From the NCBI GenBank assembly GCA_002308315.1, contig DBWE01000090.1, forward strand, positions 505 to 6,902: a stretch of 6,398 bases of DNA. The letters run 5' to 3'. This DNA is from Clostridiales bacterium UBA1246 (GTDB lineage Bacteria; Bacillota; Clostridia; Oscillospirales; Oscillospiraceae). Positions within the stretch are counted from its first letter, which is position 1, and each line of letters opens with the position of its first letter. The position numbers and the translations under genes were made by a program. Shown piece after piece: positions 1 to 5,975 of the stretch. The notes beneath the pieces are model-generated. The model saw nothing but the letters and a program-made list of their open reading frames with translations, ran no database searches and was not told where the DNA came from.

Positions 1-41
1 TCGTCGCCCCAGTTGATGCCGACTATCACGCAGCTGCTCAT
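1..41 (-). CDS. purA: Adenylosuccinate synthetase, N-terminal fragment (cut by left edge)
   Basis: Only the first 13 codons and part of a 14th are in the window. They read MSSCVIVGINWGD followed by a Glu or Asp codon cut by the edge. This matches the start of adenylosuccinate synthetase, where a short beta strand leads into the GTP-binding loop, usually QWGDEGKGK; here the Gln before Trp is Asn. The enzyme joins IMP and aspartate using GTP, the first committed step to AMP, in the cytoplasm. The ATG at 41..39 overlaps the purC stop as ATGA, and a GGAGGT site lies just upstream inside purC, so translation is probably coupled to purC. The pairing with another purine gene supports the call. Identification rests on a very short stretch but the motif is distinctive. 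Confidence 0.87.
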   Translation of the reverse strand, partial: MSSCVIVGINWGD

Positions 42-763
42 TTTACCTCCCCGAGCCCTTGCTCCGCTCTTGCCATGATCTCCCGGTAGGCGTCCTCCAC
101 GCCGCCGAGATCCCGGCGAAAACGATCCTTGTCGAGCTTTTTGCCCGTTTCGCTGTCCCAAAGCCGACAGGTATCGGGACTGATCTCGTCGGCGAGAACT
201 ATCGAGCCGTCGGGCAGCCTGCCGAACTCCAGCTTGAAATCCACCAGCGTCACGCCGCAGGAAGTCCAGAAGTCTTTCAGCACGCCGTTTATTTCAAAGG
301 CGAGCCTTTTGATCTCCTCCAGCTCCTCCCGTGAGACGAGCCCGAGAGCCAGCGCGTGACAGTCGTTGATGAGCGGATCGCCGAGAGCGTCGTTTTTGTA
401 CGAAAACTCGATCGTCGGCTCGGAAAAGACCAGCCCCTCGTCCACTCCGTATCTTTTGGAGAACGAGCCGGCGGAGATATTGCGGACGATCACCTCGAGA
501 GGCACAATTTCCACCTTTTTTACGAGGGTGTCCCGCTCGCCGAGCTCTTCGACGAAATGGGTGGGTATCCCGCGCTTGCGCAGCATCCGCATGAGCGCGT
601 TGCTCATTTTGTTGTTGATGATCCCCTTGCCCTCGATCGTCCCGCGCTTGAGACCGTTGAAGGCCGTGGCGTCGTCCTTGTAGGAAACGATCAGCAGTCC
701 GGGATCGTCCGTGGCAAATACCTTTTTTGCCTTTCCTTCGTATATCTGTTCGCCCTTGATCAT
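38..763 (-). CDS. purC: Phosphoribosylaminoimidazole-succinocarboxamide synthase (SAICAR synthetase)
   Basis: This 241-residue cytoplasmic enzyme condenses CAIR with aspartate using ATP to give SAICAR, a late step of IMP synthesis. The sequence shows the N-terminal YEGKAKKVF loop (residues 8-16), the ATAFNG segment (32-37), the first family signature IVPLEVIVRNISAGS (86-100), the second signature LVDFKLEFG (173-181) and the DEISPDTCRLWD substrate-site segment (192-203). The length is normal for the bacterial single-domain form. The reading frame stays open upstream to 1066, but that extension runs antisense across the end of glmS and is not family-like. The ATG at 763..761 starts exactly at the conserved N-terminus and has GGAGGT five bases upstream. 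The gene follows glmS by 32 bases and overlaps purA by 4 bases. No key residue appears to be missing. Confidence 0.98.
   Translation of the reverse strand: MIKGEQIYEGKAKKVFATDDPGLLIVSYKDDATAFNGLKRGTIEGKGIINNKMSNALMRMLRKRGIPTHFVEELGERDTLVKKVEIVPLEVIVRNISAGSFSKRYGVDEGLVFSEPTIEFSYKNDALGDPLINDCHALALGLVSREELEEIKRLAFEINGVLKDFWTSCGVTLVDFKLEFGRLPDGSIVLADEISPDTCRLWDSETGKKLDKDRFRRDLGGVEDAYREIMARAEQGLGEVK
45..50 (-). promoter_or_regulatory. Shine-Dalgarno site of purA, inside the end of purC
   Basis: GGAGGT on the minus strand overlaps the last codons of purC and lies three bases before the purA ATG at 41. The short spacing and the ATGA overlap fit translational coupling, with ribosomes finishing purC re-initiating on purA. 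Confidence 0.75.
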
Positions 764-768
764 AACTG

Positions 769-774
769 ACCTCC
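769..774 (-). promoter_or_regulatory. Shine-Dalgarno site of purC
   Basis: GGAGGT on the minus strand lies five bases before the purC ATG. It decides the start in favour of position 763 rather than an upstream codon in the same open frame. Its closeness to the consensus argues for a Firmicutes-type host rather than Bacteroidetes, which rarely use such sites. Confidence 0.85.
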
Positions 775-795
775 ATGCTTTGCGCCGCGGCCGCG

Positions 796-2616
796 TCACT
801 CGACCGTAACGGACTTGGCGAGATTTTTCGGCTTGTCTATATCGCAGCCGTTCGCTTTGGCGACGTAATACGCCAGAAGCTGCAGCGGAACGATCTCTAT
901 CACGGGAGAAAACAGGGCGTCGGCGTCCGGGATGAACAGCAGATCGTCGGCCGCCGACAGGATCCTGCGGTTGTCGCGGAAGGGCAGCGCGAGCACCTCC
1001 GCGCCCCGGGATTTCACCTCGACGATGTTGCTCAGGGTCTTTTCCATGACCGAAGGATTGCAGCACAGCGCGATGACGGGGCAGTGCTCCTCAATGAGCG
1101 CGATGGTGCCGTGCTTCAGCTCGCCCGCGGCGTAGGCCTCGGCGTGGATGTACGATATCTCCTTCATCTTCAGCGCGCCCTCCAGCGCGACGGCGTAATC
1201 GGTGTTCCTGCCTATGAAGAAGAGAGCGCGGCTTTCGTGGTATTTCCGCGCGAGCGCCGGGACGGAGGGATTCATGTCTATCGCCTGCTGGATGCGGCGG
1301 GGAAGGGCCTGCAGCTCCTCGACGAGCTCCGGGGCGTCGTCGAGGCGTCCGAGACGCTCGGCGAAAAAGACGGCCAGCATATACAGCACCGCGATCTGCG
1401 TGGTGTACCCCTTCGTGGTGGCGACGGCGATCTCGGGACCCGCCCGGGTATAGACGGTATAGTCGGCCAGCGAGGCCACGGAGCTGCCCACCACGTTCAC
1501 CACGGCGAGGGTCTTCGCCCCTCTTGCGCGGCATTCCCTGAGCGCGGCGATGGTGTCCGCCGTTTCGCCGGACTGGGAAATGACTATAAGCAGGGTGCGG
1601 GAGTCGATCAGCGGGTCGCTGTATCTCAGCTCGCTGGCGAGCTGAGTCTCCACGGGAATGCGGCACAGACGCTCCAGCGCGTATTTTCCGGCGCAGCCGG
1701 CGTAATAAGCCGAGCCGCAGGCGGTGATGACGATCTTGCTCACGTCCGGCAGCTCGGGAACGAGACCGGCGAGCTCCTCGAAATCGACCTTTCCGTCTTT
1801 GATCCTCGGGGCTACCGTCGCCCTGACGGCCGCGGGCTGCTCCATGATCTCCTTGAGCATGAAATGGTCGTAGCCGCCCTTTTCCGCGGCCTGAACGTCC
1901 CATGTGATGCGCGAGACCTTTTTGCTTATCTCGCGGCCGGAGCAGTCGAATATCCTTATATCGTTCCCGGACAGCTCGGCAAACTCTCCGTCCTCAAGGT
2001 AAACGACGTTCCGCGTATGGTTCACCAGCGCGGTCACGTCGGAGGCGAAAAAGTTCTCGTCCATACCGATGCCGAGTATGAGCGGGCTCGCCTCCCGTAC
2101 CGCGTAGATCTTTCCGGGCTCCTCGGAGCATATCACGCCCAGGGCGTAGGAGCCCCGGAGGCGGTTCGCGGTTTTTATCAGCGCGTCGCGCACGTTCCCG
2201 GCGTAATACATCTCGATGAGATGAACGATGACCTCCGTATCGGTCTCGCTCTGAAAACGGTAGCCGTCGCGGATGAGCTCTTCCCGCAGGACTATGTAAT
2301 TCTCTATTATGCCGTTATGCACCACGGCAAAGCGGCCGTCGTTGCTCAGATGAGGGTGGGCGTTCTCCTCCGTCGGAGCGCCGTGGGTGGCCCATCTGGT
2401 ATGGCCTATGCCGGTAAAGCCCGGCACGGAAGCGCCGTCCCCGGTCTTTTCGCACAGGCTCGCTATCCTGCCTCTGACCTTGTTTACGGAGATCGTCCCG
2501 TTGTCCATGACGGCGATGCCCGCCGAGTCGTACCCCCTGTATTCGAGCTTTTTAAGGCCGTCGAGCAGGACGGGCGCCGCGCTTTGCCTGCCCGTAAATC
2601 CGACTATTCCGCACAT
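796..2616 (-). CDS. glmS: Glutamine--fructose-6-phosphate aminotransferase (glucosamine-6-phosphate synthase)
   Basis: This 606-residue cytoplasmic enzyme makes glucosamine 6-phosphate from fructose 6-phosphate and glutamine, the entry step to peptidoglycan and other amino sugars. The N-terminal class II glutaminase domain begins MCGIVGF with nucleophile Cys2 exposed after Met removal. It carries HTRWATHG (72-79, Arg74), HNG (100-102) and TDTE (125-128). A conserved KGGYDHFM...KEI segment (247-257) leads into two SIS sugar-isomerase domains at roughly 285-420 and 455-590. SQSGETADT (347-355) is the phosphate-binding loop, HAEAY is at 491-495, ELKHG (His502) at 499-503, and the C-terminal tail ends AKSVTVE with the catalytic Lys601. 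Length and motifs are those of a complete, functional enzyme. It starts 18 bases after asnB, so no glmS ribozyme leader fits upstream and expression probably follows the nitrogen operon. Confidence 0.98.
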   Translation of the reverse strand: MCGIVGFTGRQSAAPVLLDGLKKLEYRGYDSAGIAVMDNGTISVNKVRGRIASLCEKTGDGASVPGFTGIGHTRWATHGAPTEENAHPHLSNDGRFAVVHNGIIENYIVLREELIRDGYRFQSETDTEVIVHLIEMYYAGNVRDALIKTANRLRGSYALGVICSEEPGKIYAVREASPLILGIGMDENFFASDVTALVNHTRNVVYLEDGEFAELSGNDIRIFDCSGREISKKVSRITWDVQAAEKGGYDHFMLKEIMEQPAAVRATVAPRIKDGKVDFEELAGLVPELPDVSKIVITACGSAYYAGCAGKYALERLCRIPVETQLASELRYSDPLIDSRTLLIVISQSGETADTIAALRECRARGAKTLAVVNVVGSSVASLADYTVYTRAGPEIAVATTKGYTTQIAVLYMLAVFFAERLGRLDDAPELVEELQALPRRIQQAIDMNPSVPALARKYHESRALFFIGRNTDYAVALEGALKMKEISYIHAEAYAAGELKHGTIALIEEHCPVIALCCNPSVMEKTLSNIVEVKSRGAEVLALPFRDNRRILSAADDLLFIPDADALFSPVIEIVPLQLLAYYVAKANGCDIDKPKNLAKSVTVE

Positions 2617-2624
2617 ATCGAATT

Positions 2625-2629
2625 TCCTT
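2625..2629 (-). promoter_or_regulatory. Weak Shine-Dalgarno site of glmS
   Basis: AAGGA on the minus strand lies eight bases before the glmS ATG, in the 18-base gap after asnB. It is weaker than the purC and purA sites. A second AAGGA at 2632..2636 overlaps the asnB TAA stop but is too far from the start to be the main site. Confidence 0.55.
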
Positions 2630-2634
2630 TTTCC

Positions 2635-4218
2635 TTATTTTCCGCTTTCTCCGTAGTTGGAAAGGACCCGCGCGGACGGATCGTCCACGTCGCAGCCCTC
2701 CCAGGCCCTGTTGGGCATCCAGAAGTCGGCGATCATTTCTCCCTGACCGGGATAGTATTTCTCGAAGATCTCGCGGTAGAGGAGAGATTCTTTGGTAAAG
2801 GGGCGAGCGTGATCGTATTTCAGCCGCTTTTCCTCAAACTCCGCGTCCGTGAAGCGCTTTGCCGCGTATTCCTTGAGATAATCCACCATGGAATGTCCGA
2901 CCGCGTCGGAAAAAGCCGCCTTTTCGCGCCACAGTATGCCGTCGGGCAGAAGATCCGTCCCCTCGAAGGCATGGCGGAGCAGGTATTTTCCCTTGCCGTA
3001 TCTGTTCAGCTTCATTTCCGGATCCAGGCTCATGACGTAGCTGACGAAATCGAGATCGCCGAAGGGCACTCTCGCCTCGAGGGAGTTCACGGAAATGCAG
3101 CGGTCCGCGCGGAGCACGTCGTACATGTGAAGCTCGCGCACGCGTTTTTCGGCCTCCTCCTGGAAGGCCGCCGCGGACGGGGCGAAGTCGGTGTATTTAT
3201 ACCCGAAAAGCTCGTCGGATATCTCTCCGGTGAGGATCACGCGGACGTCGGTGCGCTCATGTATGGCCCTGCATACGAGATACATGCCCATGCTCGCGCG
3301 AACGGTGGTTATATCGTAGGTCCCGAGAAGATATATGACCTCCTCCAGGGATGATATGACCTCCTCCGGGGTCATATAGACCTCGGTATGACGGCTGCCG
3401 ATATGCTCCGCGGCCTGCCTTGCGTATTTCAGGTCTATGGCGTCCTCGCTCATGCCTATGGCGAAGGTCCTGATCGGCTCGGAGCTTTCCTTCGCCGCTA
3501 TCGCGCAGACGAGGGAGGAGTCCAGACCGCCGGAGAGAAGGAAGCCGACCTTCGAATCGGAGACGAGGCGCTTTTTCACGCCGGCTGTCAGCTTTTCGCG
3601 GATATGGGCGCAGGCGGTCTCGAGATCGTCGTGACATACCCTTTCGACCGCGGCGACGTCGCGATAGCGGATGAAGCGGCCGGCCCTGTAATAGTGTCCC
3701 GGAGGGAAGGGCATGATCTTTTCGGCAAGGCCGACGAGGTTTTTCGCCTCGCTGGCGAAGATCACCGTTCCCGCGGCGTCGTATCCGTAATAGAGCGGGC
3801 GTATGCCTATGGGATCGCGGGCGGCGATGAATTCCCCGGTCCTGCCGTCGAAGATCACGCAGGCGAACTCCGCGTCGAGCATGGAGAACATATCCGTACC
3901 GTATTCGAAATACATCGGCAGGAGTATCTCGCAGTCGCTGTCCGAGCGGAAGGAATATCCCCTGCTCATCAGCTTTTCACGCTCTTTTTCAAAGCCGTAA
4001 AGCTCGCCGTTGCATACTGCCCAGCTCCCGTCAAGCCCGAAGGGCTGCATCCCCGACGGGGTCAGGCCCATGATGGACAGCCGGTGAAAGCCGAGAAGAC
4101 CGCTGCCGGTATCGACGATCCTGCTGTCGTCGGGGCCGCGCGATTTTGTTCGCGCGAACCCCGTTTCAAACGCGCCCCTGTCCGGAACGCTTCCGCAATA
4201 TCCTATGATCGAGCACAT
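2635..4218 (-). CDS. asnB: Asparagine synthetase, glutamine-hydrolysing (AsnB type)
   Basis: This 527-residue cytoplasmic enzyme converts aspartate, glutamine and ATP to asparagine, glutamate, AMP and pyrophosphate. The N-terminal class II glutaminase domain (about 1-200) begins MCSIIGY with nucleophile Cys2, and shows HRLSIM (45-50, Arg46), NGELY (70-74), SDCE (94-97) and RDPIGIRPLYYG (134-145). The synthetase domain carries the ATP-binding PP-loop LSGGLDSS (228-235), TYDITT (300-305) and SLEARVPFGD (379-388). The C-terminal part, including ELHMYD (362-367) and LLYREIFE (479-486), resembles the E. coli AsnB type and matches its length class. The pyrophosphate-region motif, SGEGSDE in E. coli AsnB, reads TGEISDELFG here (330-339). 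The ATG at 4218 places Cys2 correctly. The gene starts 10 bases after the Amt stop codon and its ribosome site touches that stop. It lies directly downstream of ammonium uptake and glutamine synthesis genes. Confidence 0.96.
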   Translation of the reverse strand: MCSIIGYCGSVPDRGAFETGFARTKSRGPDDSRIVDTGSGLLGFHRLSIMGLTPSGMQPFGLDGSWAVCNGELYGFEKEREKLMSRGYSFRSDSDCEILLPMYFEYGTDMFSMLDAEFACVIFDGRTGEFIAARDPIGIRPLYYGYDAAGTVIFASEAKNLVGLAEKIMPFPPGHYYRAGRFIRYRDVAAVERVCHDDLETACAHIREKLTAGVKKRLVSDSKVGFLLSGGLDSSLVCAIAAKESSEPIRTFAIGMSEDAIDLKYARQAAEHIGSRHTEVYMTPEEVISSLEEVIYLLGTYDITTVRASMGMYLVCRAIHERTDVRVILTGEISDELFGYKYTDFAPSAAAFQEEAEKRVRELHMYDVLRADRCISVNSLEARVPFGDLDFVSYVMSLDPEMKLNRYGKGKYLLRHAFEGTDLLPDGILWREKAAFSDAVGHSMVDYLKEYAAKRFTDAEFEEKRLKYDHARPFTKESLLYREIFEKYYPGQGEMIADFWMPNRAWEGCDVDDPSARVLSNYGESGK

Positions 4219-4225
4219 TGTCCTT

Positions 4226-4230
4226 CACCT
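4226..4230 (-). promoter_or_regulatory. Shine-Dalgarno site of asnB overlapping the Amt stop codon
   Basis: AGGTG on the minus strand lies seven bases before the asnB ATG and shares bases with the TAG stop of the transporter gene (4231..4229). An AAGGA at 4221..4225 is only two bases from the ATG and less likely. The overlap suggests ribosomes ending on the transporter help initiate asnB. Confidence 0.6.
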
Positions 4231-4579
4231 ACTCCACGTCCTGCAGGGCGTCGTAGCCCTCCTCGCCGGTGCGTACCTTCACGACGTTTTCAACGTCGTA
4301 AACGAAGATCTTGCCGTCGCCGATATGGCCGGTATAGAGCACCTTCTTGGCGGTCTCGATAACGTCGCGCACGGGAATGGCGCTGACGACGATATCCACC
4401 TGCACCTTGGGCCGGAGGTCGGTTTCCACCGCGACGCCGCGGTAGAATTCGGTGTGGCCGTTCTGCATTCCGTAGCCCATCACGTGGGAGACCGTCATGC
4501 CGGTGATCCCGAGCTTCGACATGGCGTCCTTGAGGGCGTAGAGCCTTTCCTCCTTGAATACGATCTCCACCTTGGTGAA
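4229..4579 (-). other. P-II (GlnB/GlnK-like) domain of the Amt fusion
   Basis: This stretch encodes residues 458-574 of the transporter protein. P-II proteins are trimers that bind ATP or ADP and 2-oxoglutarate and block Amt channels by inserting their T-loops. Amt is also a trimer, so a fused P-II could pack beneath the pore in cis. The domain is as long as a free P-II protein and includes the T-loop, the B-loop (TGHIGDGKIF) and the C-terminal RTGEE region. The frame runs unbroken from the transporter, with no stop, internal ribosome site or start codon at the boundary that I can see, so it is a real fusion and not two genes. Confidence 0.92.
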
Positions 4580-5953
4580 CTTGTGACCGTCGCCGCGGAA
4601 GGCGGGCTCCCGCTTCACCGGCACGGCCTCCGCCGCGGGCACGGTGCCGGTCACGGCGACGATCTGATCGCCCGTGCCGAACTCCGCGTATTTATCCACC
4701 GCCGGCATGAAGTCCGCGTACGCGCTGGGCAGTCCGTGCTCGCTCAGGTCGAGCCCCGCGAGCTCGTCCGCGGGCTCGGCCCGCAGGAAGTCGATCTTTT
4801 TCAGCAGCCTGAAGAAAAGGAACATGGTGACCGCCGCCCAGGCGGCGACGGAGACCGTTCCGAGCAGCTGACGGCCGAGCTGAGTGAAGTCGCCGGTATA
4901 GAACAGTCCTCCGAGCCCGGCGGGCGCCTCCGGATTTGCGAAGAGTCCGACGGCTATCGTTCCCCAGACGCCGTTTGCGCAGTGCACGCCCACGGCGCCG
5001 ACCGGATCGTCGATATGCAGCCTGAGATCGAGTACCTCCACGACCGCCGTGACGAGCACGCCGGCGACGAGGCCGACGGCGGCGGCGCCGAGAGCGTCAA
5101 ACGCGTCGCAGCCGGCCGTAACGGCGACCAGTCCCGCAAGGGAGGCGTTCAGGCACATGGATACGTCCGGCTTGCCGTTTTTGATCCAGGTATAGATCAG
5201 CGTGGTGCAGGTGGCGACGGAGGGGGCGATCGTCGTGGTCAGAAAGATCGCGGAAAGCTCCGAGGGCGAGGTCGCCGCTGCTCCGTTGAAGCCGTACCAG
5301 CCCAGCCAGAGTATGAAGACGCCCAGCGCGCCGAGGGGGATCGAGTGGCCGGGGATGGCGTTTATCTTGGTGACCCTGCCGTTTTTGTCCGTAACGTACT
5401 TGCCTATGCGCGGGCCGAGAACGGCCGCGCCGATGAGCGCCGCTATGCCGCCCACCATGTGTATCGCGCAGGAGCCGGCGTAATCGTGAAAGCCCGCCCC
5501 GCTCAGCCAGCCGCCGCCCCATATCCAGTGCGCCTCTATGGGATAGATCACGAGGCTTATTACGGCGGAATACACGCAGTAGGCCGAAAACTTCGTCCGC
5601 TCCGCCATGGCGCCGGAAACGATCGTAGCCGTCGTGGCACAGAAAACGAGGTTGAAAACGAAATAGCTCGCGTCGGTGAAGCCCTCCGAGGGGGAGGCGA
5701 TGAACTCGCCGAAATGTTTGAACAGATCGAGGTTGGGCTTTCCTATCAGTCCGAACAGTGCGTCCTCGCCCATCATGAGGGTGTAGCCCAAGAGGGAAAA
5801 CACGACGGTGCCTATGCAGAAATCCATAAGGTTTTTCATGATGATGTTGCCGGCGTTCTTCGCGCGGGTAAAGCCGGTCTCCACCATGGCGAAGCCGGCC
5901 TGCATCCAGAACACCAGCGCCGCGCCTATCAAAAACCAGAATTCGACAGTCAT
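4229..5953 (-). CDS. amt: Ammonium channel (Amt family) with fused C-terminal P-II sensor domain
   Basis: This 574-residue membrane protein conducts ammonium/ammonia into the cell and carries its own P-II regulator. Residues 1 to about 390 form the Amt core with about 11 hydrophobic helices. Aligned by eye to E. coli AmtB, it has the pore histidines His165 and His324, gate phenylalanines Phe104 and Phe222, Trp145 and Asp157; the position of AmtB Ser219 is Ala226. Then come the usual cytoplasmic tail and a linker (about 395-458). Residues 459-574 align without gaps to GlnB/GlnK: GITGMTV (482-488), GYGMQNGHTE (493-502), a T-loop with Tyr504, PK (515-516), TGHIGDGKIF (541-550) and RTGEE (561-565). 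The uridylylation tyrosine (Tyr51 in GlnB) is Val509, Arg38 is Met496 and Arg101 is Lys559. Gln39, Lys58, Lys90 and Arg103 are kept as Gln497, Lys516, Lys548 and Arg561. No obvious signal peptide precedes the first helix. It starts 22 bases after the glutamine synthetase gene. Confidence 0.97.
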   Translation of the reverse strand: MTVEFWFLIGAALVFWMQAGFAMVETGFTRAKNAGNIIMKNLMDFCIGTVVFSLLGYTLMMGEDALFGLIGKPNLDLFKHFGEFIASPSEGFTDASYFVFNLVFCATTATIVSGAMAERTKFSAYCVYSAVISLVIYPIEAHWIWGGGWLSGAGFHDYAGSCAIHMVGGIAALIGAAVLGPRIGKYVTDKNGRVTKINAIPGHSIPLGALGVFILWLGWYGFNGAAATSPSELSAIFLTTTIAPSVATCTTLIYTWIKNGKPDVSMCLNASLAGLVAVTAGCDAFDALGAAAVGLVAGVLVTAVVEVLDLRLHIDDPVGAVGVHCANGVWGTIAVGLFANPEAPAGLGGLFYTGDFTQLGRQLLGTVSVAAWAAVTMFLFFRLLKKIDFLRAEPADELAGLDLSEHGLPSAYADFMPAVDKYAEFGTGDQIVAVTGTVPAAEAVPVKREPAFRGDGHKFTKVEIVFKEERLYALKDAMSKLGITGMTVSHVMGYGMQNGHTEFYRGVAVETDLRPKVQVDIVVSAIPVRDVIETAKKVLYTGHIGDGKIFVYDVENVVKVRTGEEGYDALQDVE

Positions 5954-5963
5954 AAAAGATCAA

Positions 5964-5969
5964 CTCCCT
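5964..5969 (-). promoter_or_regulatory. Shine-Dalgarno site of the Amt fusion gene
   Basis: AGGGAG on the minus strand lies ten bases before the ATG at 5953, within the 22-base gap after the glutamine synthetase stop. The spacing is somewhat long, but the N-terminus MTVEFWFLIG fits the first Amt helix and no better in-frame start is seen. Confidence 0.55.
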
Positions 5970-5975
5970 GACGTT

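Noticed and set aside
786..795. Perfect 10-base palindrome CGCGGCCGCG just after the glmS stop
   Set aside because: It has no loop and no following T-run on the transcribed strand, so it is not a credible intrinsic terminator; it probably reflects base composition.
764..1066. N-terminal extension of purC by about 100 codons
   Set aside because: The extension lies over the 3' end of glmS in another frame, looks nothing like SAICAR synthetase, and the conserved N-terminus with a GGAGGT site starts at 763.
775..3354. An 859-codon open frame on the plus strand, opposite glmS and asnB
   Set aside because: It is exactly antisense to two well-recognised genes, its translation has no family-like motif and is rich in Arg, Gly, His and Val, and GC-rich codon bias on the true strand explains the lack of stops.
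4459..4600. Possible separate glnB/glnK gene rather than a fusion
   Set aside because: The frame from the Amt core through the linker into the P-II domain is unbroken, and no ribosome site with a start codon is seen at the boundary.
4205..5971. A 588-codon open frame on the plus strand, opposite the Amt-P-II gene
   Set aside because: It mirrors almost exactly the real gene on the other strand, is dominated by charged Gly/Arg/His/Asp-rich sequence and has no recognisable domain. It is a codon-bias shadow.
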